Of a stretch of DNA of 64,000 nucleotides, positions 12,932 to 24,268 are shown one piece after another (within the stretch, counting starts at the first letter, position 1; each line of letters starts with the position of its first letter). This DNA comes from Petrolisthes cinctipes (taxonomy: Eukaryota > Arthropoda > Malacostraca > Decapoda > Porcellanidae): assembly GCA_033782935.1 (NCBI GenBank), contig JAWQEG010000488.1:1550001-1614000 (forward strand). The letters are read 5' to 3'. Under the pieces are notes generated by a model, which saw only the letters and a program-made list of their open reading frames with translations, was not told the DNA's origin and ran no database searches. The position numbers were made by a program, and so were the translations under genes.

Positions 12932-14245
12932 GGGCCTGTATTTTGAAAATACTCTAACACTGAGTAGGCATGTACAGATTGCTTCTGGGACGCCAAAATA
13001 TTGAATTTTCGGGTGTTTTGAGCCTGAATTTGAGATATAAACGGGTACTGAAGATGCATGCACATATCGACTTTTGTGCACCTAAAAGATCGATTTTCAG
13101 TATGTTTTGAGCATGTATTTTGAAAATACTCTAACACGGAGTAGGCATGTACAGATCGCTTCTGGAACCCCTAAATATCGAATTTGCGGGTGTTTTGGGA
13201 CTGAATTTGAGATATCGACTTTTTGGCACCTAAAAGATCGATTTTTAGCATATTTTTAGCCTATATTTTGAAAATATTCTAGCACTGAGTAGGCATGTAC
13301 AGATTGCTTCTGGGACCCCAAAATATTGAATTTTCGGGTGTTTTGAGCCTGAATTTGAGATATAAACGGGTACAGAAGATACATGCACATATTGACTTTG
13401 GGCACCAAAAATATCGATTTTCAGCATGTTTTGGGCCTGAATTTTGAAAATACTCTAACACGGAGTAGGCATGTACAGATCGCTTCTGGGACCCCAAAAT
13501 ATCGAATTTTCGGGTGTTTAGGGCCAGAATTTGAGATATAAACGGGTACAGAAGATGCATGCACATATCGACTTTTGGGCACCTTAAAGATCGATTTTCA
13601 GTATGTTTTTGGCCTGTATTTTGAAAATACTCTACACAGAGTAGGTATGTACAGATACCTTCTGGGACCTCTAAATATCGAATTTTCGGGTGTTTTGGGA
13701 CTGAATTTGAGATATCAATTTTTTGGCACCTAAAATGTCGATTTTTAGCATGTTTTTAGCCTATATTTTGAAAATATTCTAGCACTGTGTAGGCATGTAC
13801 AGATTGCTTCTGGGACCCCAAAATATTGAATTTTCGGGTGTTTTGAGCCTGAATTTGAGATATAAACGGGTACAGAAGATACATGCAGATATTGACTTTG
13901 GGCATCTAAAATATCGATTTTCAGCATGTTTTGGGCCTGTATTTTGAAAATACTCTAACACTGAGTAGGCATGTACAGATTGCTTCTGGGACCCCAAAAT
14001 ATTGAATTTTCGGGTGTTTTGAGCCTGAATTTGAGATATAAACGGGTACTGAAGATGCATGCACATATCGACTTTTGTGCACCTAAAAGATCGATTTTCA
14101 GTATGTTTTGAGCATGTATTTTGAAAATACTCTAACACGGAGTAGGCATGTACAGATCGCTTCTGGGACCCCTAAATATCGAATTTTCGGGTGTTTTGGG
14201 ACTGAATTTGAGATATCGACTTTTTGGCACCTAAAAGATCGATTT

Positions 14246-14460
14246 TTAGCATGTTTTTAGCCTATATTTTGAAAATATTCTAGCACTGTACAGATTGCTT
14301 CTGGGACCCCAAAATATTGAATTTTAAAGGGTGTTTTGAGCCTGAATTTGAGATATAAACGGGTACAGAAGATACATGCACATATTGACTTTGGGCATCT
14401 AAAATATCGATTTTCAGCATGTTTTCGGCCTGAATTTTGAAAATACTCTAACACGGAGTA
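14246..14460. repeat. Damaged monomer with 10-bp deletion and small insertion
   Basis: At 14,281-14,294 the usual CTAGCACTG, GTGTAGGCAT, GTACAG run reads CTAGCACTGTACAG. Ten bases are missing between two GT dinucleotides, removing the normal monomer start. About 40 bp later GAATTTTCGGGTG reads GAATTTTAAAGGGTG. This sits in the last kilobase of block I, where the 501-bp period also slips (500 and 494 bp spacings), so homogenisation appears weaker near the block edge. Confidence 0.8.
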
Positions 14461-16473
14461 GGCATGTACAGATCGCTTATGGGACCCCAAAATATCGAAT
14501 TTTCGGGTGTTTAGGGCCAGAATTTGAGATATAAACGGGTACAGAAAATGCATGCACATATCGACTTTTGGGCACCTAAAAGATCGATTTTCAGTATGTT
14601 TTTGGCCTGTATTTTGAAAATACTCTAACACGGAGTAGGCATGTACAGATACCTTCTGGGACCTCTAAATATCGAATTTTCGGGTGTTTTGGGACCGAAT
14701 TTGAGATATCGATTTTTTGGCACCTAAAATGTCGATTTTTAGCATGTTTTTAGCCTATATTTTGAAAATATTCTAGCACTGTGTAGGCATGTACAGATTG
14801 CTTCTGGGACCCCAAAATATTGAATTTTCGGGTGTTTTGAGCCTGAATTTGAGATATAAACGGGTACAGAAGATACATGCAGATATTGACTTTGGGCATC
14901 TAAAATATCGATTTTCAGCATGTTTTGGGCCTGTATTTTGAAAATACTCTAACACGGAGTAGGCATGTACAGATTGCTTCTGGGACCCCAAAATATCGAA
15001 TTTTCTGGTGTTTTGAGCCTGAATTTGAGATATAAACGGGTACAGAAGATGCATGCACATATCGACTTTTGGACAGCTAAAATATCGATTTTTAGTATGT
15101 TTTGGGCCTATATTTTTAAAATTTTCTAGCACTGAGTAGGCATGTACAGATCGCTTGTGGGACCCAAAAATATCGAATTTTCGGGTGTTTTGAGGTTGAA
15201 TTTGGGATATAAACGGGTGCAGAAGATGCATACACATATTGACTTTGGTCACCTAAAATATCGATTTTCAGCATGTTTTGGGCCTGTATTTTGAAAATAC
15301 TCTACCACGGAGTAGGCAAGTACAGATTGCTTCTGGGACCCCAAAATATCGAATTTTCGGGTGTTTTGGGCCTGAATTTGAGATATCGACTTTGGGCACC
15401 TAAAATATCGATTTTTAACATGTTTTGAGCCTATATTTTGAAAACATTCTAGCACTGAGTAGGCATGTACAGATCGCTTCTGGGACCCAAAAATATCGAA
15501 TTTTCGGGTGTTTTGAGCCTGAAATGAGATATAAACAGGTACTGCAGATGCAAGCACATATCGACTTTTGGGCACTTAAAATATCGATTTTGAGCATGTT
15601 TTTGGTCTGTATCTTGAAAACATTTTAACTAGGAGTAGGCATGTACAGATCGCTTCTAGGACCCAAAAATACCTAATTTTCGGGTGTTTTGAGCCTTAAT
15701 TTAAGATTTAAAAGGGTACAGAAAATGCATGCACATATCGACTTTGGACACTTGAAATATCGATTTTTAGCATGTTTTGAGCCTATAATTTGAAAACATT
15801 CTAGCACTGAGTAGGCATGTACAGATCGCTTCTGGGACCCAAAAATATCGAATTTTAGGGTGATTTGAGGTCGAATTTGAGATATAAACGTGTGCAGAAG
15901 ATGCATACTCATATTGACTTTGGGCAACTAAAATATCGATTTTCAGCATGTTTTGGGCCTGTATCTGAGGAGGCATGTACAGTTCGCTTCTGGGACCCCA
16001 AAATATCGAATTTTCGGGCTTTGGAGTCTGAATTTGAGATATAAACGGGTACAGAAGATACATGAACATATCGACTTTTGCGCACCTAAAAGATCAATTT
16101 TCAGTATGTTTTGGGCCTACATTTTGAAAATACTCTAACAAGGAGTAGGCATGTACAGTTCGCTTCTGGAAACCCAAAATATCGAATTTTCGGGTGTTTT
16201 GGGCCTGAATTTGAGATATCGACTTTGGGCACCTAAAATATCGATTTTTAGCATGTTTTGGGCCTATATTTTGAAAATATTCTAGGACTAAGTAGGCATG
16301 TATAGATCGCTTGTGGGACCCAAAAATATCGAATTTTCGGGTGTTTTGAGGTTGAATTTGGGATATAAACGGGTGCTTAAGATGCATACACATATTGACT
16401 TTGGTCACCTAAAATATCGATTTTCAGCATGTTTTGGGCCTGTATTTTGAAAATACTATAATACGGAGTAGGC

Positions 16474-16565
16474 AAGTACAGATCGCTTCTGGGACCCCAA
16501 AATATCGAATTTTCGGGTGTTTTGAGCCTATATTTTATAAAAAAACATTCTAGCACTGAGTAGGC
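16474..16565. repeat. 92-bp half monomer
   Basis: Monomer starts at 16,474 and 16,566 are only 92 bp apart. The sequence runs from the start motif to TGTTTTGAGCCT and then directly into ATATTTTATAAAAAAACATTC, the end of the second half. The full monomer has TGTTTTGRGCCT twice, about 88 bp apart, and this unit looks like the product of exchange between those two internal copies. A 4-bp A-rich expansion (ATAAAAAAAC for GAAAAC) accounts for 92 instead of 88. It is effectively a free-standing single half-unit. Confidence 0.85.
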
Positions 16566-17410
16566 ATGTACAGATCGCTTCTAGGACCCAAAAATATCGA
16601 ATTTTCGGGTGTTTTAAGGTTGAATTTGGGATATAAACGGGTGCAGAAGATGCATACACATATTGACTTTGGTCACCTAAAATATCGATTTTCAGCATGT
16701 TTTGGGCTAGTATTTTGAAAATTCTCTAACACGAAGTAGGCAAGTACAGATTGCTTCTGGGACCCCAAAATATCGAATTTTCGGGAGTTTGGAGCCTGAA
16801 TTTGAGATATAAACGGGTACAGAAGATGGATCCAAATATCGACTTTTGGGCACCTAAAAGATCGATTTTCAGTATGTTTTGGGCCTGTATATTGAAAATA
16901 CTTTAACACGGAGTAGGCATGTACAGATCGCTTGTGGAACCCCAAAATATCGAATTTTCTTGTGTTTTAAGGTTGAATTTGGAATATAAACGAGTGCAGA
17001 AGACGCATACATATATTGAATTTGGACACCTAAAATATCGATTTTCAGCATGTTTTGAGCCTGTATCTGAGTAGGCATGTACAGATCGCTTCTGGGACCC
17101 CAAAATATCGAATTTTCGGGTGTTTTGAGCCTGAATCTGATATATAAACGGGTACAGAAGATGAATGCACATGTCGACTTTGGACACTTAAAATATCAAT
17201 TTTTAGCATGTTTTGAGCCTATATTTTGGAAACATTCTAGCACTGAGTAGGCATATACAGATTGTTTCTGGAACCCAAAAATATCGAATTTTCTGGTGTT
17301 TTGAGGTTGAATTTGGAATATAAACGAGTGCAGACGACGCATACATATATTGAATTTGGGCACCTAAAATATCGATTTTCAGCATGTTTTGGGCCTGTAT
17401 CTGACTAGGC

Positions 17411-17554
17411 ATTTACAGATCGCTTCTGGGACCCCAAAATATCGAATTTTCCGGTGTTTGGATCCTGAACTTGAGATATAAACGGGTACAGAAGATGCAT
17501 GCATGTAGTATGATTTGGGCCTGTATTTTGAAAATACTCTAACACGGAGTAGGC
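17411..17554. repeat. 144-bp central-deletion monomer, first copy
   Basis: Here GATGCATGCA runs straight into TGTAGTATGATTTGGG. The CATATCGAC box, the GGGCACC segment and the AAAATATCGATTTTC box (about 33 bp) are missing. The same junction (GCATGTAGTATG) is present at about 17,501, 20,761, 22,556, 24,869, 27,035, 28,996, 32,812, 34,596 and 35,527, nine copies in all. Nine copies sharing one junction imply a single origin followed by spread, so the junction works as a phase marker for block II. Confidence 0.85.
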
Positions 17555-18565
17555 ATGTACAGTTTGCTTCTGGGACCCCATAATATCGAATTTTCGGGTG
17601 TTTTGAGGTTGAATTTGAGATATAAACGAGTGCATAAGATGCATACACATAGTGACTTTGGGCACATAAAATATCAAATTTCAGCATGTTTTGGGCCTGT
17701 ATCTGAGTAGGCATGTACAGATCGTTTCTGGGACCCCAAAATATCGAATTTTCGGGTGTTTGGAGCTTGAATTTGAGATATAAATGGTTACAGAAGATGC
17801 ATGCACATATCGACTTTTGGGCACCTAAAATATCGATTTTCTGTATGATTTGGGCCTGTATTTTAAAAATACTCTAACATGGAGTAGGAATGTACAGATC
17901 GCTTCTGGGACCACAAAATATCGAATTTTCGGGTGTTTTGGTCCTGAATTTGAGATATCGACTTTAGGCACCTAAAATATCGATTTTTAGCATGTTTTGG
18001 GGCTATATTTTGAAAATATTCTAGTACTGAGTAGGTATGTACAGATCGCTTCTGGGACCCCAAAATATCGAATTTTCGGGTGTTTTGAGCCTGAATTTGA
18101 TATATAAACGGGTACAGAAGATGCATTCACATATTGACTTTGGGCACCTAAAGTATCGATTTTCAGCATGTTTTGGGCCTGTATTTTGGAAATAATCTAA
18201 CACGGAGTAGGCATGTACAGATCGCTTCTGGGACCCAAAAATATCGAATTTTCGGGTGTTTTGAGGTTGAATTTGGGATATAAACGGGTGCAGAAGATGC
18301 ATACACATATTGACTTTGGTCAACTAAAATATCGATTTTCAGCATGTTTTGGGCCTGTATTTTGAAAATTCTCAAACACGGAGTAGGCAGGTACAGATTG
18401 CTTCTGGGACCCAAAAATATCGAATTTTCGGGTGTTTGGAGCCTGAATTTGAGATATAAACGGGTACAGAAGATGCATCCACATATCGACATTTGGGCAC
18501 CTAAAAGATCGATTTTCAGTATGTTTTGGGCCTGTATATTGAAAATACTCTAACACGGAGTAGGC

Positions 18566-18694
18566 ATGTACAGATCGCTTCTGGGACCCCAAAATATCTA
18601 ATTTTCGGGTGTTTTGGGCCTGAATTTGAGATATCGACTTTGGGCACTTAAAATATCGATTTTTAGCATGTTTTGGGCCTGTATCTGAGTAGGC
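18566..18694. repeat. 129-bp monomer carrying both deletions
   Basis: This monomer combines the 29-bp deletion (GAGATATCGACTTTGGGCAC) with the 18-bp end deletion (CCTGTATCTGAGTAGG). The same double-deletion class recurs, for example at 24,923-25,051. It is preceded and followed by ordinary classes, so it could arise by exchange between a 147-bp and a 158-bp monomer rather than by new deletions. Confidence 0.85.
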
Positions 18695-19507
18695 ATGTAC
18701 AGATCGCTTCTTGGACCCCAAAATATCGAATTTTCGGGTGTTTTGAGCCTGAATTTGAGATATAAATGGGTACAGAAGATGCATGCACATATCGAATTTT
18801 GGGCACCTAAAATATCGATTTTCTGTATGTTTTGGGCCTGTATTTTGAAAATACTCTAACATGGAGTAGGAATGTACAGATCACTTCTGGGACCCCAAAA
18901 TATCGAATTTTCGGGAGTTTTGGGCCTGAATTTGAGATATCGACTTTGGGCACTTAAAATATCGATTTTTAGCATGTTTTGGGCCTGTATCTGAGTAGGC
19001 ATGTACAGATCGCTTCTGGGACCCAAAAATATCGAATTTTCGCGTGTTCTGAGCCTGAATTTGAAATATAAACAGGTACTGAAGATCCATGCACATATCG
19101 ACTTTTGAGCATCTAAAATATCGATTTTGAGCATGTTTTGGGTCTGTATATTGAAAACATTCTAACTAGGAGTAGGCATGTACAGATCGCTTCTAGGACC
19201 CAATAATATCGAATTTTCGGGTGTTTTGAGGTTGAATTTGGGATATAAACGGGTGCAGAAGATGCATACACATATTGACTTTGGTCAACTAAAATATCGA
19301 TTTTCAGCATGTTTTGGGCCTGTATTTTGAAAATTCTCAAACACGGAGTAGGCAAGTACAGATTGCTTCTGGGACCCCAAAATATCGAATTTTCGGGTGT
19401 TTTGGGCCTGAATTTGAGATATCGACTTTGGGCACTTAAAATATCGATTTTTAGCATGTTTTGGGCCTGTATCTGAGTAGGCATGTACAGATCGCTTCTT
19501 GGACCCC

Positions 19508-19596
19508 AAAATATCGAATTTTCGGGTGTTTTGAGCCTGAATTTGAGATATAAATGGGTACAGAAGATGCATGCACATATCGACTTTTGGGCACCT
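19508..19596. repeat. First half-unit of the dimeric monomer (89 bp)
   Basis: Starting at AAAATATCGAATTTTC, this half contains TGTTTTGAGCCTGAATTTGA and GCATGCACATATCGACTTTT. Written under the following half (19,597-19,684), almost every landmark lines up: AAAATATCGA with AAAATATCGA, TGTTTTGAGCCTG with TGTTTTGGGCCTG, GCATGCACATATCG with GCATGTACAGATCG. Counting by eye over 88 ungapped columns of the consensus gives about 59 identical, far above what composition alone would give. Confidence 0.85.
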
Positions 19597-20761
19597 AAAA
19601 TATCGATTTTCTGTATGTTTTGGGCCTGTATTTTGAAAATACTCTAACATGGAGTAGGAATGTATAGATCGCTTCTGGGACCCCAAAATATCGAATTTTC
19701 GGGTGTTTTGGGCCTGAATTTGAGATATCGACTTTAGGCACCTAAAATATCGATTTTTAGCATGTTTTGGGCCTATATTTTGAAAATATTCTAGCACTGA
19801 GTAGGCATGTACATATCGCTTCTGGGACCCCAAAATATCGAATTTTCGGGTGTTTTGAGCCTGAATTTGAGATATAAACGGGTACAGAAAATGCATTCAC
19901 ATATTGACTTTGGGCACCTAAAATATCGATTTTCAGCATGTTTTGGGCCTGTATTTTGAAAATACTCTAACACGGAGTAGGCATGTACAGATCGCTTCTG
20001 GGACCCAAAAATATCGAATTTTCGCGTGTTCTGAGCCTGAATTTGAGATATAAACAGGTACTGAAGATCCATGCACATATCGACTTTTGAGCATCTAAAA
20101 TATCGATTTTGAGCATGTTTTGGGTCTGTATATTGAAAACATTCTAACTAGGAGTAGGCATCTACAGGTCGCTTCTAGGACCCAAAAATATCGAATTTGA
20201 GGGTGTTTTGAGGTTGAATTTGGGATATAAACGGGTGCAGAAGATGCATACACATATTGACTTTGGTTACCTAAAATATCGATTTTCAGCATGTTTTGGG
20301 CCTGTATTTTGAAAATTCTCCAACACGGAGTAGGCAAGTACAGATTGCTTCTGGGACCCCAAAATATCGAATTTTCGGGTGTTTGGAGCCTGAATTTGAG
20401 ATATAAACGGGTACAGAAGATGCATCCACATATCGACATTTGGACACCTAAAAGATCGATTTTCAGTATGTTTTGGGCCTGTATATTGAAAATACTCTAA
20501 CACGGAGTAGGCATGTACAGATCGCTTGTGGGACCCAAAAATATCGAATTTTCTGGTGTTTTAAGGTTGAATTTGGAATATAGACGAGTGCAGAAGACGC
20601 ATACATATATTGAATTTGGACACCTAAAATATCGATTTTCAGCATGTTTTTGGCCTGTATTAGAGTAGGCATGTACAGATCGCTTCTGGGACCCCAAAAT
20701 ATCGAATTTTCGGGTGTTTTGAGCCTGAATTTGATATATAAACGGGTACAGAAGATGAATG
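19561..20761. repeat. 1,461-bp offset duplication, copy 1
   Basis: The sequence matches 21,022-22,222 at a constant offset of 1,461 bp. The match includes the GAAAATGCATTCACATATTG monomer, the GGTACTGAAGATCCATGC monomer and GGAGTAGGCATCTACAG. It ends abruptly at about 20,761, where this copy switches into the 144-bp truncated class while the partner continues with CACATGTCGAC. Copy 1 carries CGAATTTGAGGGTG near 20.19 kb where copy 2 has CGAATTTTCGGGTG. Left edge approximate. Confidence 0.78.
19597..19684. repeat. Second half-unit of the dimeric monomer (88 bp)
   Basis: Starting at AAAATATCGATTTTCTG, this half contains TGTTTTGGGCCTGTATTTTG and ends across the conventional monomer start into the GATCGCTTCTGGGACCCC segment. 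It pairs column by column with 19,508-19,596. The conventional start motif (GCATGTACAGATCG) is therefore the paralogue of the mid-monomer GCATGCACATATCG motif. Confidence 0.85.
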
Positions 20762-20775
20762 CATGTAGTATGTTT
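20745..20775. repeat. Chimeric monomer junction
   Basis: GATATATAAACGGG with GAAGATGAATGCA, which elsewhere continues CATGTCGACTTTGG, is here joined to TGTAGTATGTTTTGGG from the 144-bp truncated class. The shared ATGCA carries the switch. It marks the right end of the 1,461-bp offset duplication. Confidence 0.8.
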
Positions 20776-22556
20776 TGGGCCTGTATTTTGAAAATACTCT
20801 AACACGGAGTAGGCATGTACAGTTTGCTTCTGGGACCCCATAATATCGAATTTTCGGGTGTTTTGGGCCTTAATTTGAGATATCGACTTTGGGCACCTAA
20901 AATATCGATTTTCAGCATGTTTTGGGCCTGTATCTGAGTAGGCATGTACAGATCGTTTCTGGGACCCCAAAATATCGAATTTTCAGGTGTTTGGAGCTTG
21001 AATTTGAGATATAAATGGGTACAGAAGATGCATGCACATATCGACTTTTGGGCACCTAAAATATCGATTTTCTGTATGATTTGGGCCTGTATTTTAAAAA
21101 TACTCTAACATGGAGTAGGAATATACAGATCGCTTCTGGGACCCCAAAATATCGAATTTTCGGGTGTTTTGGTCCTGAATTTGAGATATCGACTTTAGGC
21201 ACCTAAAATATCGATTTTTAGCATGTTTTGGGCCTATATTTTGAAAATGTTCTAGCACTGAGTAGGTATGTACAGATCGCTTCTGAGACCCCAAAATATC
21301 GAATTTTCGGGTGTTTTGAGCCTGAATTTGAGATATAAACGGGTACAGAAAATGCATTCACATATTGACTTTGGGCACCTAAAATATCGATTTTCAGCAT
21401 GTTTTGGGCCTGTATTTTGAAAATACTCTTACACGGAGTAGGCATGTACAGATCGCTTCTGGGACCCAAAAATATCGAATTTTCGGGTGTTCTGAGCCTG
21501 AATTTGAGATATAAACAGGTACTGAAGATCCATGCACATATCGACTTTTGAGCATCTAAAATATCGATTTTGAGCATGTTTTGGGTCTGTATATTGAAAA
21601 CATTCTAACTAGGAGTAGGCATCTACAGATCGCTTCTAGGACCCAAAAAAATCGAATTTTCGGGTGTTTTGAGGTTGAATTTGGGATATAAACGGGTGCA
21701 GAAGATGCATACACATATTGACTTTGGTCACCTAAAATATCGATTTTCAGCATGTTTTGGGCCTGTATTTTGAAAATTCTCCAACACGGAGTAGGCAAGT
21801 ACAGATTGCTTCTGGGACCCCAAAATATCGAATTTTCGGGTGTTTGGAGCCTGAATTTGAGATATAAACGGGTACAGAAGATGCATCCACATATCGACAT
21901 TTGGGCACCTAAAAGATCGATTTTCAGTATGTTTTGGGCCTGTATATTGAAAATACTCTAACACGGAGTAGGCATGTACAGATCGCTTGTGGGACCCAAA
22001 AATATCGAATTTTCTGGTGTTTTAAGGTTGAATTTGGAATATAAACGAGTGCAGAAGACGCATACATATATTGAATTTGGACACCTAAAATATCGATTTT
22101 CAGCATGTTTTTGGCCTGTATTAGAGTAGGCATGTACATATCGCTTCTGGGACCCCAAAATATCGAATTTTCGGGTGTTTTGAGCCTGAATTTGATATAT
22201 AAACGGGTACAGAAGATGAATGCACATGTCGACTTTGGACACTTAAAATATCAATTTTTAGCATGTTTTGAGCTTATATTTTGGAAACATTCTAGCACTG
22301 AGTAGGCATATACAGATCGTTTCTGGAACCCAAAAATATCGAATTTTCTGGTGTTTTGAGGTTGAATTTGGAATATAAACGAGTGCAGACGACGCACACA
22401 TATATTGAATTTGGGCACCTAAAATATCGATTTTCAGCATGTTTTGGGCCTGTATCTGAGTAGGCATTTACAGATCGCTTCTGGGACCCCAAAATATCGA
22501 ATTTTCCGGTGTTTGGATCCTGAATTTGAGATATAAACGGGTACAGAAGATGCATG
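20762..22556. repeat. 1,795-bp phase unit between truncated-monomer junctions
   Basis: The distance between successive 144-bp marker junctions is 1,795 bp here. The first ~800 bp (20,762-21,560) recur at 22,557-23,355 with the same offset, including GTTTGGAGCTTGAATTTG with GATATAAATGGG, the GGAGTAGGAATATACAG start and the GTAGGTATGTACAG start. The following marker intervals are 2,313, 2,166, 1,961, 3,816, 1,784 and 931 bp, so block II units share phase but not length. Confidence 0.75.
21022..22222. repeat. 1,461-bp offset duplication, copy 2
   Basis: Partner of 19,561-20,761. Private differences include GAAAATGTTCTAGC near 21.24 kb, CTCTTACACGG near 21.43 kb, GCTTCTGAGACCCC near 21.28 kb and an AAAAAAATCG tract near 21.65 kb. 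The CTCTTACACGG change is inherited by later copies at 23.2, 25.5, 27.7, 29.7 and 33.5 kb, which gives a relative order of duplication events. Confidence 0.78.
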
Positions 22557-24268
22557 CATGTAGTATGTTTTGGGCCTGTATTTTGAAAATACTCTAACAC
22601 GGAGTAGGCATGTACAGTTTGCTTCTGGGACCCCATAATATCGAATTTTCGGGTGTTTTGGGCCTTAATTTGAGATATCGACTTTGGGCACCTAAAATAT
22701 CGATTTTCAGCATGTTTTGGGCCTGTATCTGAGTAGGCATGTACAGATCGTTTCTGGGACCCCAAAATATCGAATTTTCAGGTGTTTGGAGCTTGAATTT
22801 GAGATATAAATGGGTACAGAAGATGCATGCACATATCGACTTTTGGGCACCTAAAATATCGATTTTCTGTATGATTTGGGCCTGTATTTTAAAAATACTC
22901 TAACATGGAGTAGGAATATACAGATCGCTTCTGGGACCCCAAAATATCGAATTTTCGGGTGTTTTGAGCCTGAATTTGAGATATCGACTTTAGGCACCTA
23001 AAATATCGATTTTTAGCATGTTTTGGGCCTATATTTTGAAAATATTCTAGCACTGAGTAGGTATGTACAGATCGCTTCTGAGACCCCAAAATATCGAATT
23101 TTCGGGTGTTTTGAGCCTGAATTTGAGATATAAACGGGTACAGAAAATGCATTCACATATTGACTTTGGGCACCTAAAATATCGATTTTCAGCATGTTTT
23201 GGGCCTGTATTTTGAAAATACTCTTACACGGAGTAGGCATGTACAGATCGCTTCTGGGACCCAAAAATATCGAATTTTCGCGTGTTCTGAGCCTGAATTT
23301 GAGATATAAACAGGTACTGAAGATGCATACACATATCGACTTTTGAGCACCTAATATATCGATTTTGAGCATGTTTTGGGTCTGTCTATTGAAAACATTC
23401 TAACTAGGAGTAGGCATCTACAGATCTCTTCTAGGACCCAAAAATATCGAATTTTCGGGTGTTTTGAGGTTGAATTTGGGATATAAACGGGTGCAGAATA
23501 TGCATACACATATTGACTTTGGTCACCTAAAATATCGATTTTCAGCATGTTTTGGGCCTGTATTTTGAAAATACTCTAACACGGAGTAGGCAAGTACAGA
23601 TTGCTTCTGGGACCCCAAAATATCGAATTTTCGGGTGTTTTGAGCCTGAATTTGAGATATAAATGGGTACAGAAGATGCATGCACATATCGACTTTTGGG
23701 CACCTAAAATATCGATTTTCTGTATGTTTTGGGCCTGTATTTTGAAAATACTCTAACATGGAGTAGGAATGTACAGATCGCTTCTGGGACCCCAAAATAT
23801 CGAATTTTCGGGTGTTTTGGGCCTGAATTTGAGATATCGACTTTAGGCACCTAAAATATCGATTTTTAGCATGTTTTGGGCCTATATTTTGAAAATATTC
23901 TAGCTCTGAGTAGGCATGTACAGTTTGCTTCTGGGACCCCAAAATATCGAATTTTCGGGTGTTTTGAGCCTGAATTTGAGATATAAACGGGTACAGAAAA
24001 TGCATTCACATATTGACTTTGGGCACCTAAAATATCGATTTTCAGCATGTTTTGGGCCTGTATTTTGAAAATACTCTAACACGGAGTAGGCATGTACAGA
24101 TCGCTTCTGGGACCCAAAAATATCGAATTTTCGGGTGTTCTGAGCCTGAATTTGAGATATAAACAGGTACTGAAGATCCATGCACATATCGACTTTTGAG
24201 CATCTAAAATATCGATTTTGAGCATGTTTTGGGTCTGTATATTGAAAACATTCTAACTAGGAGTAGGC

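Larger units (their letters stand above)
1..15130. repeat. Block I: 501-bp trimeric higher-order repeat array
   Basis: The region repeats with a period of 501 bp, made of three monomer classes: A (148 bp), B (176 bp) and C (177 bp). The period holds strictly over long runs, for example from 3.4 to 8.9 kb and from 11.2 to 13.2 kb. Exceptions are 324-325 bp dimers where B or C is missing (near 0.5-1.2, 1.8-2.1, 2.6-2.9, 8.9-9.2 and 10.9-11.2 kb). Diagnostic features are TATTGAATTTTC in most B and C monomers, GGGACTGAATTTGAG in A, and complete absence of the GAGGTTGAATTT subfamily that dominates further right. About 30 trimer equivalents are present. Confidence 0.93.
15131..19560. repeat. Block II, first part: heterogeneous monomers, no clean HOR
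   Basis: From about 15.13 kb new subfamilies appear together: GAGGTTGAATTTGGGATAT with GGGTGCAGAAGATG and GACTTTGGTCACC, GAGCATGTTTTGGGTCTG with CTAACTAGGAGTAGG, and monomers ending in CCTGTATCTGAGTAGG (18-bp deletion). Neighbouring monomers differ at many sites, and I see no repeating multimer over several kilobases. Length classes here are 92, 129, 144, 147, 158 and 176-177 bp. No gene or foreign insertion is visible. Confidence 0.85.
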
